A stretch of 64,000 nt of DNA, from NCBI RefSeq assembly GCF_036203305.1, contig NZ_CP108131.1, positions 7,874,001 through 7,938,000 of the forward strand, given 5' to 3'. The position numbers and the translations under genes were made by a program. Origin of the DNA: Streptomyces sp. NBC_00190. Its GTDB lineage: Bacteria > Actinomycetota > Actinomycetes > Streptomycetales > Streptomycetaceae. Of this stretch, positions 32,985 through 40,377 are shown in pieces (position 1 is the first letter of the stretch; each line of letters starts with the position of its first letter). Below the pieces are notes generated by a model. It had not been told where the DNA came from and did no database searches. It saw nothing but the letters and a program-made list of their open reading frames with translations.

Positions 32985-33667
32985 GTGCGGGGAGCCGTCG
33001 CGCTGTACCCGACGCCGCGGACCGTGCGGATCGGGCTGGCGTCGCCGAGCTTGGCGCGCAGCTGCGAGACGAAGACGTCGACCATCCGGGTGTCTCGGTA
33101 GCCCGGGTACCCCCATACCTGGGCGAGCAACTGCTCACGGGTGAAGACCTGCCCCACGTGCTGGAGCAGGTGTGCGAGCAGATTGAACTCGGTGGCGGTG
33201 AGCTCGACCGGCTGACCGTCGCAGCGCACGGTGCGGCTGACCGGGTCCACGCTGAGCCGGCCGACGCTCTCGGGCGGCCGGCCGGGCGGCCCCGCCGCCC
33301 GGCGCAGTACGGTCTTGACCCGGGCGACCAGCTCGCGCGGCGAGAACGGCTTGGTCAGGTAGTCGTCGGCGCCCAGTTCGAGGCCGAGGATCCGGTCGGC
33401 CTCCTCACCGCGCGCGGTGACCAGCAGTACCGGCGTCCAGTCGCCCGCGTCGCGCAGGGCGCGGCAGAAGGCGATGCCGTCCATGCCCGGCAGGCCGATG
33501 TCCAGCACGATCGCCACCGGGCGCATCCGCCGCGCGGCCGCGAGCCCGGCGGTCCCGTCGGCCTCGACGTGGACACCGAATCCCTCGCGCGCCAAGTAGA
33601 GCCTTTGCACATCGGAGATGTGGCGCTCGTCCTCGACGATCAGCACGAGGCCCCTGGACTCCGTCAT
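32981..33667 (-). CDS. OmpR/PhoB-family response regulator
   Basis: A 228-residue regulator. The receiver domain has the acidic pair in VLIVEDERHIS, phosphorylated Asp in IVLDIGLPGMDG, Thr in LLVTARG and Lys in DDYLTKPFSPREL. The winged-helix domain covers about 130-228: ELTATEFNLLAHLLQHVGQV, REQLLAQVWGYPG, then RMVDVFVSQLRAKLG and IRTVRGVGY. The start at 33667 (MTESRG) has AAAGGCAG nearby; an ATG five codons upstream is an alternative. It is cotranscribed with the kinase, and its promoter carries the 28-bp element also found before the MMPL gene, suggesting self-control and MMPL control. Confidence 0.93.
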   Translation of the reverse strand: MTESRGLVLIVEDERHISDVQRLYLAREGFGVHVEADGTAGLAAARRMRPVAIVLDIGLPGMDGIAFCRALRDAGDWTPVLLVTARGEEADRILGLELGADDYLTKPFSPRELVARVKTVLRRAAGPPGRPPESVGRLSVDPVSRTVRCDGQPVELTATEFNLLAHLLQHVGQVFTREQLLAQVWGYPGYRDTRMVDVFVSQLRAKLGDASPIRTVRGVGYSATAPRT

Positions 33668-33739
33668 CACTGCCTTTCGCATACGGTGAACACCGTCGAT
33701 GCTAACCGCGTCGATCCGGCCTTCCGCTGGACGCGCCGC

Positions 33740-33767
33740 CACCCGTACATTCCCCGAACAATGCGCC
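33740..33767 (-). promoter_or_regulatory. 28-bp element shared with the MMPL promoter, copy 2
   Basis: The exact reverse-orientation match of 31512-31539. It is 73-100 bases upstream of the regulator ATG at 33667. Together the two copies flank the regulator/kinase operon and precede both transcription units, which fits an autoregulated two-component system whose output includes the MMPL operon. Confidence 0.65.
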
Positions 33768-33872
33768 GACGGCTCCCTCGCACCCGCCGGTGAAGGCCGG
33801 GGCTGCTCCGAAACCACCTGGTGGGCGGCCCGTTCGCGTGGCCTGCGGGGCGAACTCCCGCCCCGCGGCGGC

Positions 33873-33894
33873 GCTCGGACAAGATTGTCCGAGC
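33873..33894. promoter_or_regulatory. 22-bp palindrome upstream of the Ser-rich secreted protein gene
   Basis: GCTCGGACAA-GA-TTGTCCGAGC has 10-bp arms that are exact complements. It lies in the divergent gap between the response regulator and the secreted protein gene, 71 bases before the latter's GTG. TTGTCC within the right arm could overlap a -35 box. A smaller hairpin, GCCCGTC-AA-GACGGGC (33915-33930), follows. It could be an operator or, less likely here, a terminator. Confidence 0.55.
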
Positions 33895-33964
33895 CCGCTG
33901 TTAGGGTGACGTGCGCCCGTCAAGACGGGCTGTCTCAGTCACTGATATTTCAACGGGGTTGAAC

Positions 33965-34474
33965 GTGAAGCTTCGCCATGTCCGCGCCATTGCCGTGTTC
34001 GGAATCGCGATCGTCGCACTCACCGGAGCCCGCGGCTCCCACGGCGGGAGCTGCGGCGGCAGTCACGGCTCGAGCCACAGCAGCTCCAGCGGGGGCACCA
34101 GCGGTGGCAGCCACGACAGCAACAGCACCAGCGGCAGCACCAGCAGTGGAACCGTCAGCGGCGGTTCCAGCAGCAACAACAAGGCCGAGCGCGACATCAA
34201 GATAGACAACTGCAAGATGGACGCCGCGAGCAAGAAGATGGTCGCCCGGCTCACCGTCACCAACAGCGGTTCGGTGGACTACACCTACAACATCACCATG
34301 AAGTTCCGGGGCGCCACCTCGACCGCGGACCTGGCCCAGGCCAACGTGACCGCGCTCAAGGTCAAGGCGGGTGCGTCCCAGCAGGCCGAGGCCACGACGG
34401 CCTACACCGGGAAGGGCGACGGCAGCGAGTTCAAGGAGTGCGTCGTCGGGAGCGCGACGAAGAGCGCCCTCTGA
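33965..34474 (+). CDS. Secreted Ser/Gly-rich protein with an immunoglobulin-like domain
   Basis: A 169-residue protein from the GTG at 33965. An N-terminal signal (MKLRHVRAIAVFGIAIVALTGARG) is followed by a low-complexity segment of about 55 residues rich in Ser, Gly, His and Asn. The C-terminal part (ERDIKIDNCKMDAASKKM, then ARLTVTNSGSVDYTYNITMKF, ending GSEFKECVVG) looks like a beta-sandwich of the DUF4352/FxLYD kind with two Cys that could pair. Such domains occur on many actinobacterial surface proteins of unknown role. A palindrome at 33873-33894 and a strong terminator at 34516 frame it as a single-gene unit. Confidence 0.75.
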   Translation: MKLRHVRAIAVFGIAIVALTGARGSHGGSCGGSHGSSHSSSSGGTSGGSHDSNSTSGSTSSGTVSGGSSSNNKAERDIKIDNCKMDAASKKMVARLTVTNSGSVDYTYNITMKFRGATSTADLAQANVTALKVKAGASQQAEATTAYTGKGDGSEFKECVVGSATKSAL

Positions 34475-34515
34475 CGCACGGAGTCCCGGCCTCGCCGGTG
34501 CCCTGAGCGGGATCA

Positions 34516-34546
34516 CGGCCTCGCCGGTGTCACACCGGCGAGGCCG
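34516..34546 (+). terminator. Strong hairpin terminator with a competing upstream arm
   Basis: CGGCCTCGCCGGTG (34516-34529), TCA loop, then CACCGGCGAGGCCG (34533-34546): a perfect 14-bp stem 41 bases after the Ser-rich gene stop. The left arm is also present at 34487-34500, so that copy could pair with the same right arm instead. Confidence 0.75.
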
Positions 34547-34700
34547 CCGCGCACCGCGGATGTCGTGCAGAGTCGGCGACGGCGTCGAGCAGAACTGGTC
34601 AATTGCCTGCGCATGCCGGTCAATCGGGGGTGCGATTTTCGGCCACGTGGTCGGATGTCCCCTTCTGCTTCTGCGGGATTCGACGAGTGCGAGGCGCAGC

Positions 34701-36578
34701 GTGACAGCGACGACCGAAGAGCTGTTCCGGGCTCTGCTGGAAGCGGCACCGGACGCGATGGTGATCGTGGACGACGCCGGCGTGATCCGGCTCGTGAACG
34801 CACAGACGGAGGCCTTGTTCGGCTACCCCCGGGAGGAACTCCTGGGGCACCTCATCGACGTGCTGGTGCCCGAGCGGTTCCGCGGCCACCATCCGGCCCA
34901 CCGGCTCGGATACGCGGCGAGCCGCCAGGTCCGCCCCATGGGCGCGGGCCTGGAGCTGTACGGACTGTGCCGCGACGGGCGCGAGTTCCCCGTGGAGATC
35001 AGTCTCAGCCCCCTGGAGACCCCGGAGGGACTGCTGATCTCGGCGGCCGTGCGGGACGTCAGCGAACGCAGGGTCGCCGAGGAGCGCTTCCGGGCGCTGC
35101 TGGAGGCGGCGCCCGACGCGATGGTGATCGTCGACGAGAGCGGCATCATCCAGCTCGTCAACGCCCAGACGGAGGCGCTCTTCGGCTACGCCCGCGAGGA
35201 CCTGCTGGGGCGGCCGGTCGAAGTGCTCGTCCCGCAGCGGTTCCGCGGACACCACTCCGATTTCCGGCACAGCTACTTCGTCAACCGCCAGGTCCGGCCC
35301 ATGGGTGCGGGGCTGGAGCTGTACGGACTGTGCCGCGACGGGCGCGAGTTCCCCGTCGAGATCAGCCTCAGCCCCCTGGAGACGCCGGACGGCACCCTCG
35401 TCTCCGCGGCCATCCGCGACGTCACGGACCGCAAGGCCGCCGAGGAGATGCTCGCCCAGCTCTACGAACAGCAGCGCCACGTCGCCCTCACCCTCCAGCG
35501 GAGCCTCATGGGGTCACCGCCGGACGTGCCGGGCATGCCGACGGCGAGCCGCTACTTCCCCGCCCGGCAGGGCGCCGGAGTGGGCGGCGACTGGTTCGAC
35601 CTGATCCCCCTGGGCGGCGGCCGGGTCGGCGTCATGATCGGCGATGTGATGGGACGCGGCCTGGACGCCGCCGCCGTCATGGGACAGCTCAGATCCGCCT
35701 CCCACGCCCTGGCCAAGACCGGGATGGCTCCCTGGCAGCTCATGCGCGCCCTCGACGCCGTGGTCAGTGAACTCCCGGACCAGTTCGTCACCTGCTGCTA
35801 CCTGGTCGTCGACGCCGACGCCGCCGAAATAACGGTCTGCTCGGCCGGGCACCTGCCGGTCCTGCTGGTCGCCGCGAGCGGGGAGGTGAGCCGGCTGCCG
35901 GCCGAGGTGAGCGTGCCGCTCGGCGTGGGCGAGGTGCCCCACCACGAAAGCCGTCACACGGTCGAACCCGGCTCCGTGCTCGCCCTCTACACCGACGGGC
36001 TGGTGGAAACTCCGGGGAGCGACATCGAAGGACAGGTGGACGGGCTCGCCGCGGCGCTGGAGAAGGCCCTCGCGACGGCCGACGGCCTGGAGGGCGCCGC
36101 CGACCGACTGCTGGCCGATCTGCTGCCGGACGCCGATGACAACCCCGACGACGTCACCCTGCTGCTCGCCCGCATCCCCGACACCCCGGTGACCGCGCAG
36201 ACCGTGGTCCTGGCCGCCGACCCGAGCAGCGTCGGCGAGGGACGACGCTTCCTGCGCTCCACCCTCGCGTCGTGGGGCACGGACGACGAGCAGCTCCGCG
36301 AGACGGCCTGCCTGCTCGCCTCCGAGCTGCTCTCCAACGCGGTGAGGTACAGCCGCGGCCCCGTCCGCCTCCGACTGCGTCAAGCCGGCCGGGAACTGAG
36401 CGTCGAGGTCTGCGACGGCAGCCCCGTCCTGCCCCAGGCCCGTTTCGCCGCACCCGAGGCCGAATCCGGCCGCGGTCTGCTCCTCGTCGACTCCCTCGCC
36501 ACGTCCTGGGGCACCCTCCCGACGGCCGAGGGCAAGGCCGTCTGGTTCTCCCTGCCGCTCCCCGCCCCGCGCCGCTGA
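34701..36578 (+). CDS. PAS-PAS-SpoIIE (PP2C-type) phosphatase with C-terminal HATPase domain
   Basis: A 625-residue soluble regulator. Two PAS units follow each other at 9-129 and 130-250 and are near copies (both contain EAAPDAMVIVD, NAQTEALFGY and QVRPMGAGLELYGLCRDGRE), so the gene carries an internal tandem duplication of about 363 bp. SpoIIE phosphatase spans about 265-490: GVGGDWFDLIPL, GDVMGRGLDAAAVMGQL and LYTDGLVETPG hold the metal Asp residues. The end (from about 505) is an RsbW-like HATPase with ASELLSNAVRYSRGP and ESGRGLLLVDSLA. Such proteins dephosphorylate anti-sigma-factor antagonists and can phosphorylate partners. The GTG at 34701 is the best start. Confidence 0.9.
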   Translation: MTATTEELFRALLEAAPDAMVIVDDAGVIRLVNAQTEALFGYPREELLGHLIDVLVPERFRGHHPAHRLGYAASRQVRPMGAGLELYGLCRDGREFPVEISLSPLETPEGLLISAAVRDVSERRVAEERFRALLEAAPDAMVIVDESGIIQLVNAQTEALFGYAREDLLGRPVEVLVPQRFRGHHSDFRHSYFVNRQVRPMGAGLELYGLCRDGREFPVEISLSPLETPDGTLVSAAIRDVTDRKAAEEMLAQLYEQQRHVALTLQRSLMGSPPDVPGMPTASRYFPARQGAGVGGDWFDLIPLGGGRVGVMIGDVMGRGLDAAAVMGQLRSASHALAKTGMAPWQLMRALDAVVSELPDQFVTCCYLVVDADAAEITVCSAGHLPVLLVAASGEVSRLPAEVSVPLGVGEVPHHESRHTVEPGSVLALYTDGLVETPGSDIEGQVDGLAAALEKALATADGLEGAADRLLADLLPDADDNPDDVTLLLARIPDTPVTAQTVVLAADPSSVGEGRRFLRSTLASWGTDDEQLRETACLLASELLSNAVRYSRGPVRLRLRQAGRELSVEVCDGSPVLPQARFAAPEAESGRGLLLVDSLATSWGTLPTAEGKAVWFSLPLPAPRR

Positions 36579-36594
36579 CACCGCTTCGCTGCGG

Positions 36595-37584
36595 CTACCG
36601 TACGTCGAGCACATCGGCCGCCCGGCGTCGCGGCGTGGCGGGGCCCTGGGGGCCGTAGCCGAGGCGCAGCACCATGTGGACGTGGCCCATCGGCGCTACC
36701 GGGTCGCGGACGGCCCAGCGCAGTTCGGGCCATTCGAGGGGCTGCGAGGTCATCGAGGCGACGAGCCCGTCCGCCGTGGCCCGCAGGAGGACGCGCTGCA
36801 GCGCCTGGCCGGCGCGGAGCCAGTCCGCCGGAGTGTCCTCCGACGTACCGAGCAGCGCGATGCGGGGGTTCTGCTCGAAGACGGCCGACTCACGCCCCGG
36901 AACAGGGCGCCAGCTGCCGAAGTCCCGTACCGGCGCACGGGATCCCGACTGGCGGGGGCCGAACGCGTACGCGGGGATGCCCGCGTCGGTCGGCCCGTCG
37001 GGCGCCGCGTCCGTACGGGTCCACCGGGCGGTTTCCTCCTGTGCCGCCGGGTCCATCGCCTCGCGGTGCTCGGAGTCGTGTACGAGCTCCAGTACGGCTT
37101 CGGTGTGCCAGACGTCGGGGAGGAACAGCCGCGCCCCTTCGAGGAGGGCCGCCGCGCACAGGCCGTCCTGTACGGCGGGCGGGATCTCCTCATCGGTGAA
37201 GGGGAAGCGGCTGGTGTGGCGGCGCCGCACGGCGGGGTACAGGGACGTGAGGGCGGGGTCCGCGGCCGTGGTCTCCCGCAGCACCGCGTCCGCCAGGTGC
37301 CACGGTCTGTCGTTGTCGGGCAGGAGCGTGACGGCCGCCTCCCAGCCGCGCTCCGCCGCGGCCACCCGGAGGTTGAACAGGGCCGCGGCGCAGCCGAGAT
37401 GCAGGGCCCGCAGATCCGGGTCGGTGTGGGGCATGGCACGTTCGGGGTCACCGTGCAGCTCGATCCTCCGGTCGTGGGGCCACAGGACGAATTTCCACGG
37501 CTGGGCGTTGTGCATGGACGGTGCGGTGACGGCGTCCTCGATGAGGGCGAGCACCGCGGTGGCGTCGAGCGGTGGTGCGGACAC
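36595..37584 (-). CDS. Nitroreductase-family protein (Acg-like)
   Basis: A 329-residue protein of the flavin-dependent nitroreductase fold with the Acg-like layout: VLALIEDAVTAPSMHNAQPWKF at the start, then RRRHTSRFPFTDEEIP, and near the end QALQRVLLRATADGLVASMTSQPLE with a final LRLGYGP. The PSMHNAQPW phrase is typical of the Acg branch, dormancy-linked in mycobacteria, where the protein may hold rather than react with FMN. The start is the GTG at 37584. It converges with the SpoIIE phosphatase gene, with 16 bp between stops. No redox partner is seen nearby. Confidence 0.85.
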   Translation of the reverse strand: MSAPPLDATAVLALIEDAVTAPSMHNAQPWKFVLWPHDRRIELHGDPERAMPHTDPDLRALHLGCAAALFNLRVAAAERGWEAAVTLLPDNDRPWHLADAVLRETTAADPALTSLYPAVRRRHTSRFPFTDEEIPPAVQDGLCAAALLEGARLFLPDVWHTEAVLELVHDSEHREAMDPAAQEETARWTRTDAAPDGPTDAGIPAYAFGPRQSGSRAPVRDFGSWRPVPGRESAVFEQNPRIALLGTSEDTPADWLRAGQALQRVLLRATADGLVASMTSQPLEWPELRWAVRDPVAPMGHVHMVLRLGYGPQGPATPRRRAADVLDVR

Positions 37585-37609
37585 GGTCGGATCCTGTCTG
37601 TGCGGCGCT

Positions 37610-38269
37610 TCAGTCCTGCGCTGCGGCGGCCGGGTGCTCGTCGCCGCCCATGTCGAGACGGAACGGGGGGTACTCGTCCGTCATCAGCGCGGCGTACGCC
37701 GTGACGCGGAGCACCCAGCGGTTGAGTCCGATCAGCAGGTCGAACAGATCGCGGGGGTACTTCCGGGTGAAGGCCAGCGCGACGACCGCGAACAGTGCGA
37801 GCAGGCTGATCAGGCCACCGCTCCAACAGCCCCTTTGCGCCGTCCCGGTGAGGATGGCGACCACGAGGTACTGCGGGATGGCGAGCAGCCACCACTTGAC
37901 CAGGACCAGGCCCCGCGAGAGCCGCTCGGGGTAGGCGATGTCCAGGCGGGCCGGATAGTCGGGCTCGGGGCCGAGGCTGAACGGCGGGTACCGGTCGGTC
38001 CCCAGCACGGCGTACGAGTAGTACGAGACCCGCCAGGACCAGCGGAGCACCCCGAGGTTGAAGTCGAAGAGGGCCCGGGGGTAACGCTCGGTGAAGAGGA
38101 TGGCGAAGAACGCGATCACGCCGACCACGAAGAAGGCGATCCAGAGGAAGGTCAGCACGATGTAGTGCGGAATGGCCAGGATCCACTTGACCAGCCACAG
38201 CCAGCGAGAGAGCGGAGCGTCCAGCCTGGCCGTCACAGTGACCGGCGGGTAGGAGGTCTGCATGGTCAT
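37610..38269 (-). CDS. DUF4389 membrane protein (tandem domains)
   Basis: A 219-residue membrane protein with two DUF4389 units. Each unit has a first helix followed by the hallmark ERYPRALFDFNLGVLRWSWRV (first) or RKYPRDLFDLLIGLNRWVLRV (second), then Y-x-AL(M/G)TDxYPPF. Four helices in all are likely: LWLVKWILAIPHYIVLTFLW, VGVIAFFAILF, LVKWWLLAIPQYLVVAIL and ISLLALFAVVALAF. Function is unknown. AGGAGG lies eight bases before the ATG at 38269; the GTG at 38278 would overlap that box. The nitroreductase gene starts 25 bp downstream, so the two probably share a transcript. Confidence 0.85.
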   Translation of the reverse strand: MTMQTSYPPVTVTARLDAPLSRWLWLVKWILAIPHYIVLTFLWIAFFVVGVIAFFAILFTERYPRALFDFNLGVLRWSWRVSYYSYAVLGTDRYPPFSLGPEPDYPARLDIAYPERLSRGLVLVKWWLLAIPQYLVVAILTGTAQRGCWSGGLISLLALFAVVALAFTRKYPRDLFDLLIGLNRWVLRVTAYAALMTDEYPPFRLDMGGDEHPAAAAQD

Positions 38270-38375
38270 GGAGCTCACCTCCTCGGCTCACCTCGCCCTC
38301 TCCCATCATCCGGGCTGAGCGCGCCGCACTCCACTCGGGCGCGCACATCGCAGCCGCGCCGGGATACTGGTGACC

Positions 38376-39269
38376 ATGAGCGCGTACCCCGCGGCTTGGT
38401 CGGCGGCCGACCTGCCGGACCTCACGGGCCGCACGATCGTGGTGACGGGCGCCAGCAGCGGCCTGGGCGCCGTCACGGCCCGTGAGCTCGGGCGGGTGGG
38501 CGCCCACGTCGTACTCGCCGTCCGGGACACCGCCCGGGGCGACGCCGTGGCGGCCGGCTGCGGCAGGCACGCCGAGGTCCGCAGGCTCGACCTGGCCGAC
38601 CTCGCCTCCGTCCGGGCCTTCGCCGCGCAGTGGGACGGGCCGCTCGACACCTTGATCAACAACGCCGGGGTCATGGCCGTCCCGGAGCGCCGCACGGCCG
38701 ACGGCTTCGAGATGCAGCTGGGCACCAATCACCTGGGACCGTTCGCGCTCACCAACCTGCTGCTGCCGTGGATCACCGGCCGTGTCGTCTCCGTCGCCTC
38801 CAACGCCCACCGCAGGAAGGGCGTCGACATCGACTTCGACGACATCAACTCGCATCGGAACTACAGTCCCTGGCGCGCGTACCAGCAGTCGAAGCTGGCC
38901 GACCTGCTCTTCATCCGCGAACTCCAGCGCCGCCTCACCGAAGCGGGCTCACCCGTCACGGCGCATGCCGCCCACCCCGGGTACGCGGCGACGAACCTCC
39001 AGGGCGGCAGCGGCAGCCCCGTCCAGCGGGCGATCATGAAGGTCACCAACCGGTTCATTGCCCAGTCCGATGCCATGGGCGCCCTGCCCATCCTGTACGC
39101 CGCCACCCAGCCGCTGCCCGGCGGCAGCTACACGGGCCCGCAGGGCCGCGGCGAACTGCGGGGGCACCCCGGCCCGGCCGTCCTGAGCCCCCAGGCCCGG
39201 GACGACGCGCGGGCCCGCCGCCTGTGGCGGGTGTCGGAGGATCTCACCGGGGTGTCGTTCCCCGGGTAG
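38376..39269 (+). CDS. SDR-family oxidoreductase (retinol-dehydrogenase-like)
   Basis: A 297-residue short-chain dehydrogenase. The cofactor loop is [19 protein letters not shown], then VRDTARGD, suggesting NADP, and [11 protein letters not shown]. The active site is [14 protein letters not shown], then [14 protein letters not shown] with the YxxxK pair. The phrase [16 protein letters not shown] and the extended C-terminal region (about 60 residues after the core) place it with the protochlorophyllide/retinol dehydrogenase branch. GATACT at 38362-38367 is a -10-like box just before the ATG and no Shine-Dalgarno is seen, so the message may be leaderless. Substrate unknown. Confidence 0.88.
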   Translation: MSAYPAAWSAADLPDLTGRTIVVTGASSGLGAVTARELGRVGAHVVLAVRDTARGDAVAAGCGRHAEVRRLDLADLASVRAFAAQWDGPLDTLINNAGVMAVPERRTADGFEMQLGTNHLGPFALTNLLLPWITGRVVSVASNAHRRKGVDIDFDDINSHRNYSPWRAYQQSKLADLLFIRELQRRLTEAGSPVTAHAAHPGYAATNLQGGSGSPVQRAIMKVTNRFIAQSDAMGALPILYAATQPLPGGSYTGPQGRGELRGHPGPAVLSPQARDDARARRLWRVSEDLTGVSFPG

Positions 39270-39281
39270 GGGGCTGCCCGA

Positions 39282-39668
39282 TCAGGGACGAAAGCGCAGC
39301 GGGTGGTCCGCCGGCACCTCCACGACGGCGATGCGCACGCCGTCGGGGTCGGCGATCCACATCTCGATCAGGCCCCAGGGCTCGCGCCGTGGAGGCCGCA
39401 GCACCTCGGCACCCCGGCCGCTCAGCTCCTCGTACGCCGCCTGCACGTCCGCGACTTGGAGCCACAGCTGCAGCCCGGGCGCGGGCGGCGCCTCGGCGCG
39501 TCCCGACACCTCCAGGAACCCGCCGCCCAGGAAGTAGACCGTGCCCCGGTCGGGGCCGGTGCCGAACTCGCGGTAGACGGCCAGCTCCAGGGTGTCGCCG
39601 TAGAAGGCGCGTGAGCGCTCGGGATCCGTGGGACGCAGCAGAATCCTGCTGCCCAATACATGCACCAT
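39282..39668 (-). CDS. VOC (glyoxalase fold) protein
   Basis: A 128-residue single VOC module: MVHVLGSRILLRPTDPERSR, then AFYGDTLELAVYREFGTG as the opening strand and helix, LQLWLQVADVQAAYEELSGRG in the middle, and MWIADPDGVRIAVVEVP at the end. The metal-binding Glu is probably in the last strand. It converges with the SDR gene, with 12 bp between stops, and starts 109 bp from the divergent acylphosphatase gene. Function (detoxification or dioxygenase) is not predictable. The ATG at 39668 follows a GGGG box. Confidence 0.85.
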   Translation of the reverse strand: MVHVLGSRILLRPTDPERSRAFYGDTLELAVYREFGTGPDRGTVYFLGGGFLEVSGRAEAPPAPGLQLWLQVADVQAAYEELSGRGAEVLRPPRREPWGLIEMWIADPDGVRIAVVEVPADHPLRFRP

Positions 39669-39777
39669 GTCCCCACCTTGGCCCACGCGGCGTCCCGTCG
39701 GGTGTTCCCGACACACCTGTGGCACGACCCGGGCCCGCGGCCCGGAATGTGGACGCGGCCGGCCTTATGGTCGGAGC

Positions 39778-40071
39778 ATGGTACGCAAGCGCGTGATCGT
39801 GTCGGGGATCGTGCAAGGGGTGTTCTTCCGGGACACGTGCCGCCGTGAGGCGCTGGCGCACGGTGTGTCGGGGTGGGTGCGGAACCTGCCCGACGGCGAT
39901 GTCGAGGCATGGTTCGAAGGGGGCGAGGACGCCGTCGCGGCGATGGTGCGGTGGGCGCGTACGGGGCCTGCGGCGGCCGAGGTCCGCGCCGTCGAGGTCC
40001 GCGAGGTGACCGGCACGCCGGAGGAACTCTTCGGCTTCGAAGTACGGTCCACTCCCCGGGACGCGGTCTGA
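39778..40071 (+). CDS. acyP: Acylphosphatase
   Basis: A 97-residue enzyme of normal family length. VSGIVQGVFFRDTCRREA holds the phosphate-binding loop with the catalytic Arg, and GVSGWVRNLPDGDVEAWFEG holds the conserved Asn that orients water. It hydrolyses carboxyl-phosphate bonds such as acetyl phosphate or 1,3-bisphosphoglycerate in the cytosol. The motif GVxFR followed by GWVRN-x2-DG is complete, so activity is expected. The ATG at 39778 has only a short GGAG box. It stands alone, divergent from the VOC gene. Confidence 0.93.
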   Translation: MVRKRVIVSGIVQGVFFRDTCRREALAHGVSGWVRNLPDGDVEAWFEGGEDAVAAMVRWARTGPAAAEVRAVEVREVTGTPEELFGFEVRSTPRDAV

Positions 40072-40150
40072 GCGGGCGCGTTCCGCCTCCCGTCGGCAGG
40101 TGCCCTTTCCCGTCGCGTCTACGGCTCCCCGACGGGGGTAGGGGCGCAGC

Positions 40151-40327
40151 ATGAGGCATCAGAAGACCGGCCCGCCCACGCATCCCCACCCGCGTGATCC
40201 GTCGGAGCCCAGCCCGGCGCCTCCCACGCATCCGCGGCCCGGTGATCCGCAGGCCCCGCGCCCCGCACCGAACCCCGCCCCGGACGCCGAACCGGCACCC
40301 GGGAGCCCGCGGCCGCCGTCGCTGTAG
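40151..40327 (+). CDS. Small Pro-rich ORF, 58 aa
   Basis: Reads from the ATG at 40151 to the TAG at 40325: MRHQKTGPPTHPHPRDPSEP, then a Pro/Ala/Asp-rich tail ending SPRPPSL. It holds an imperfect internal repeat, PPTHPHPRDPSEP against PPTHPRPGDPQAP. AGGGG lies about seven bases upstream. It begins 79 bp after acyP and ends 50 bp before the baeRF gene, so it could be part of that transcript. Low complexity makes coding uncertain in DNA of this composition. Confidence 0.4.
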   Translation: MRHQKTGPPTHPHPRDPSEPSPAPPTHPRPGDPQAPRPAPNPAPDAEPAPGSPRPPSL

Positions 40328-40377
40328 GGGAGGCGGCCGATGCGCCGACGCGCACTCCTTCTCCGCGGGAGGAAGCC

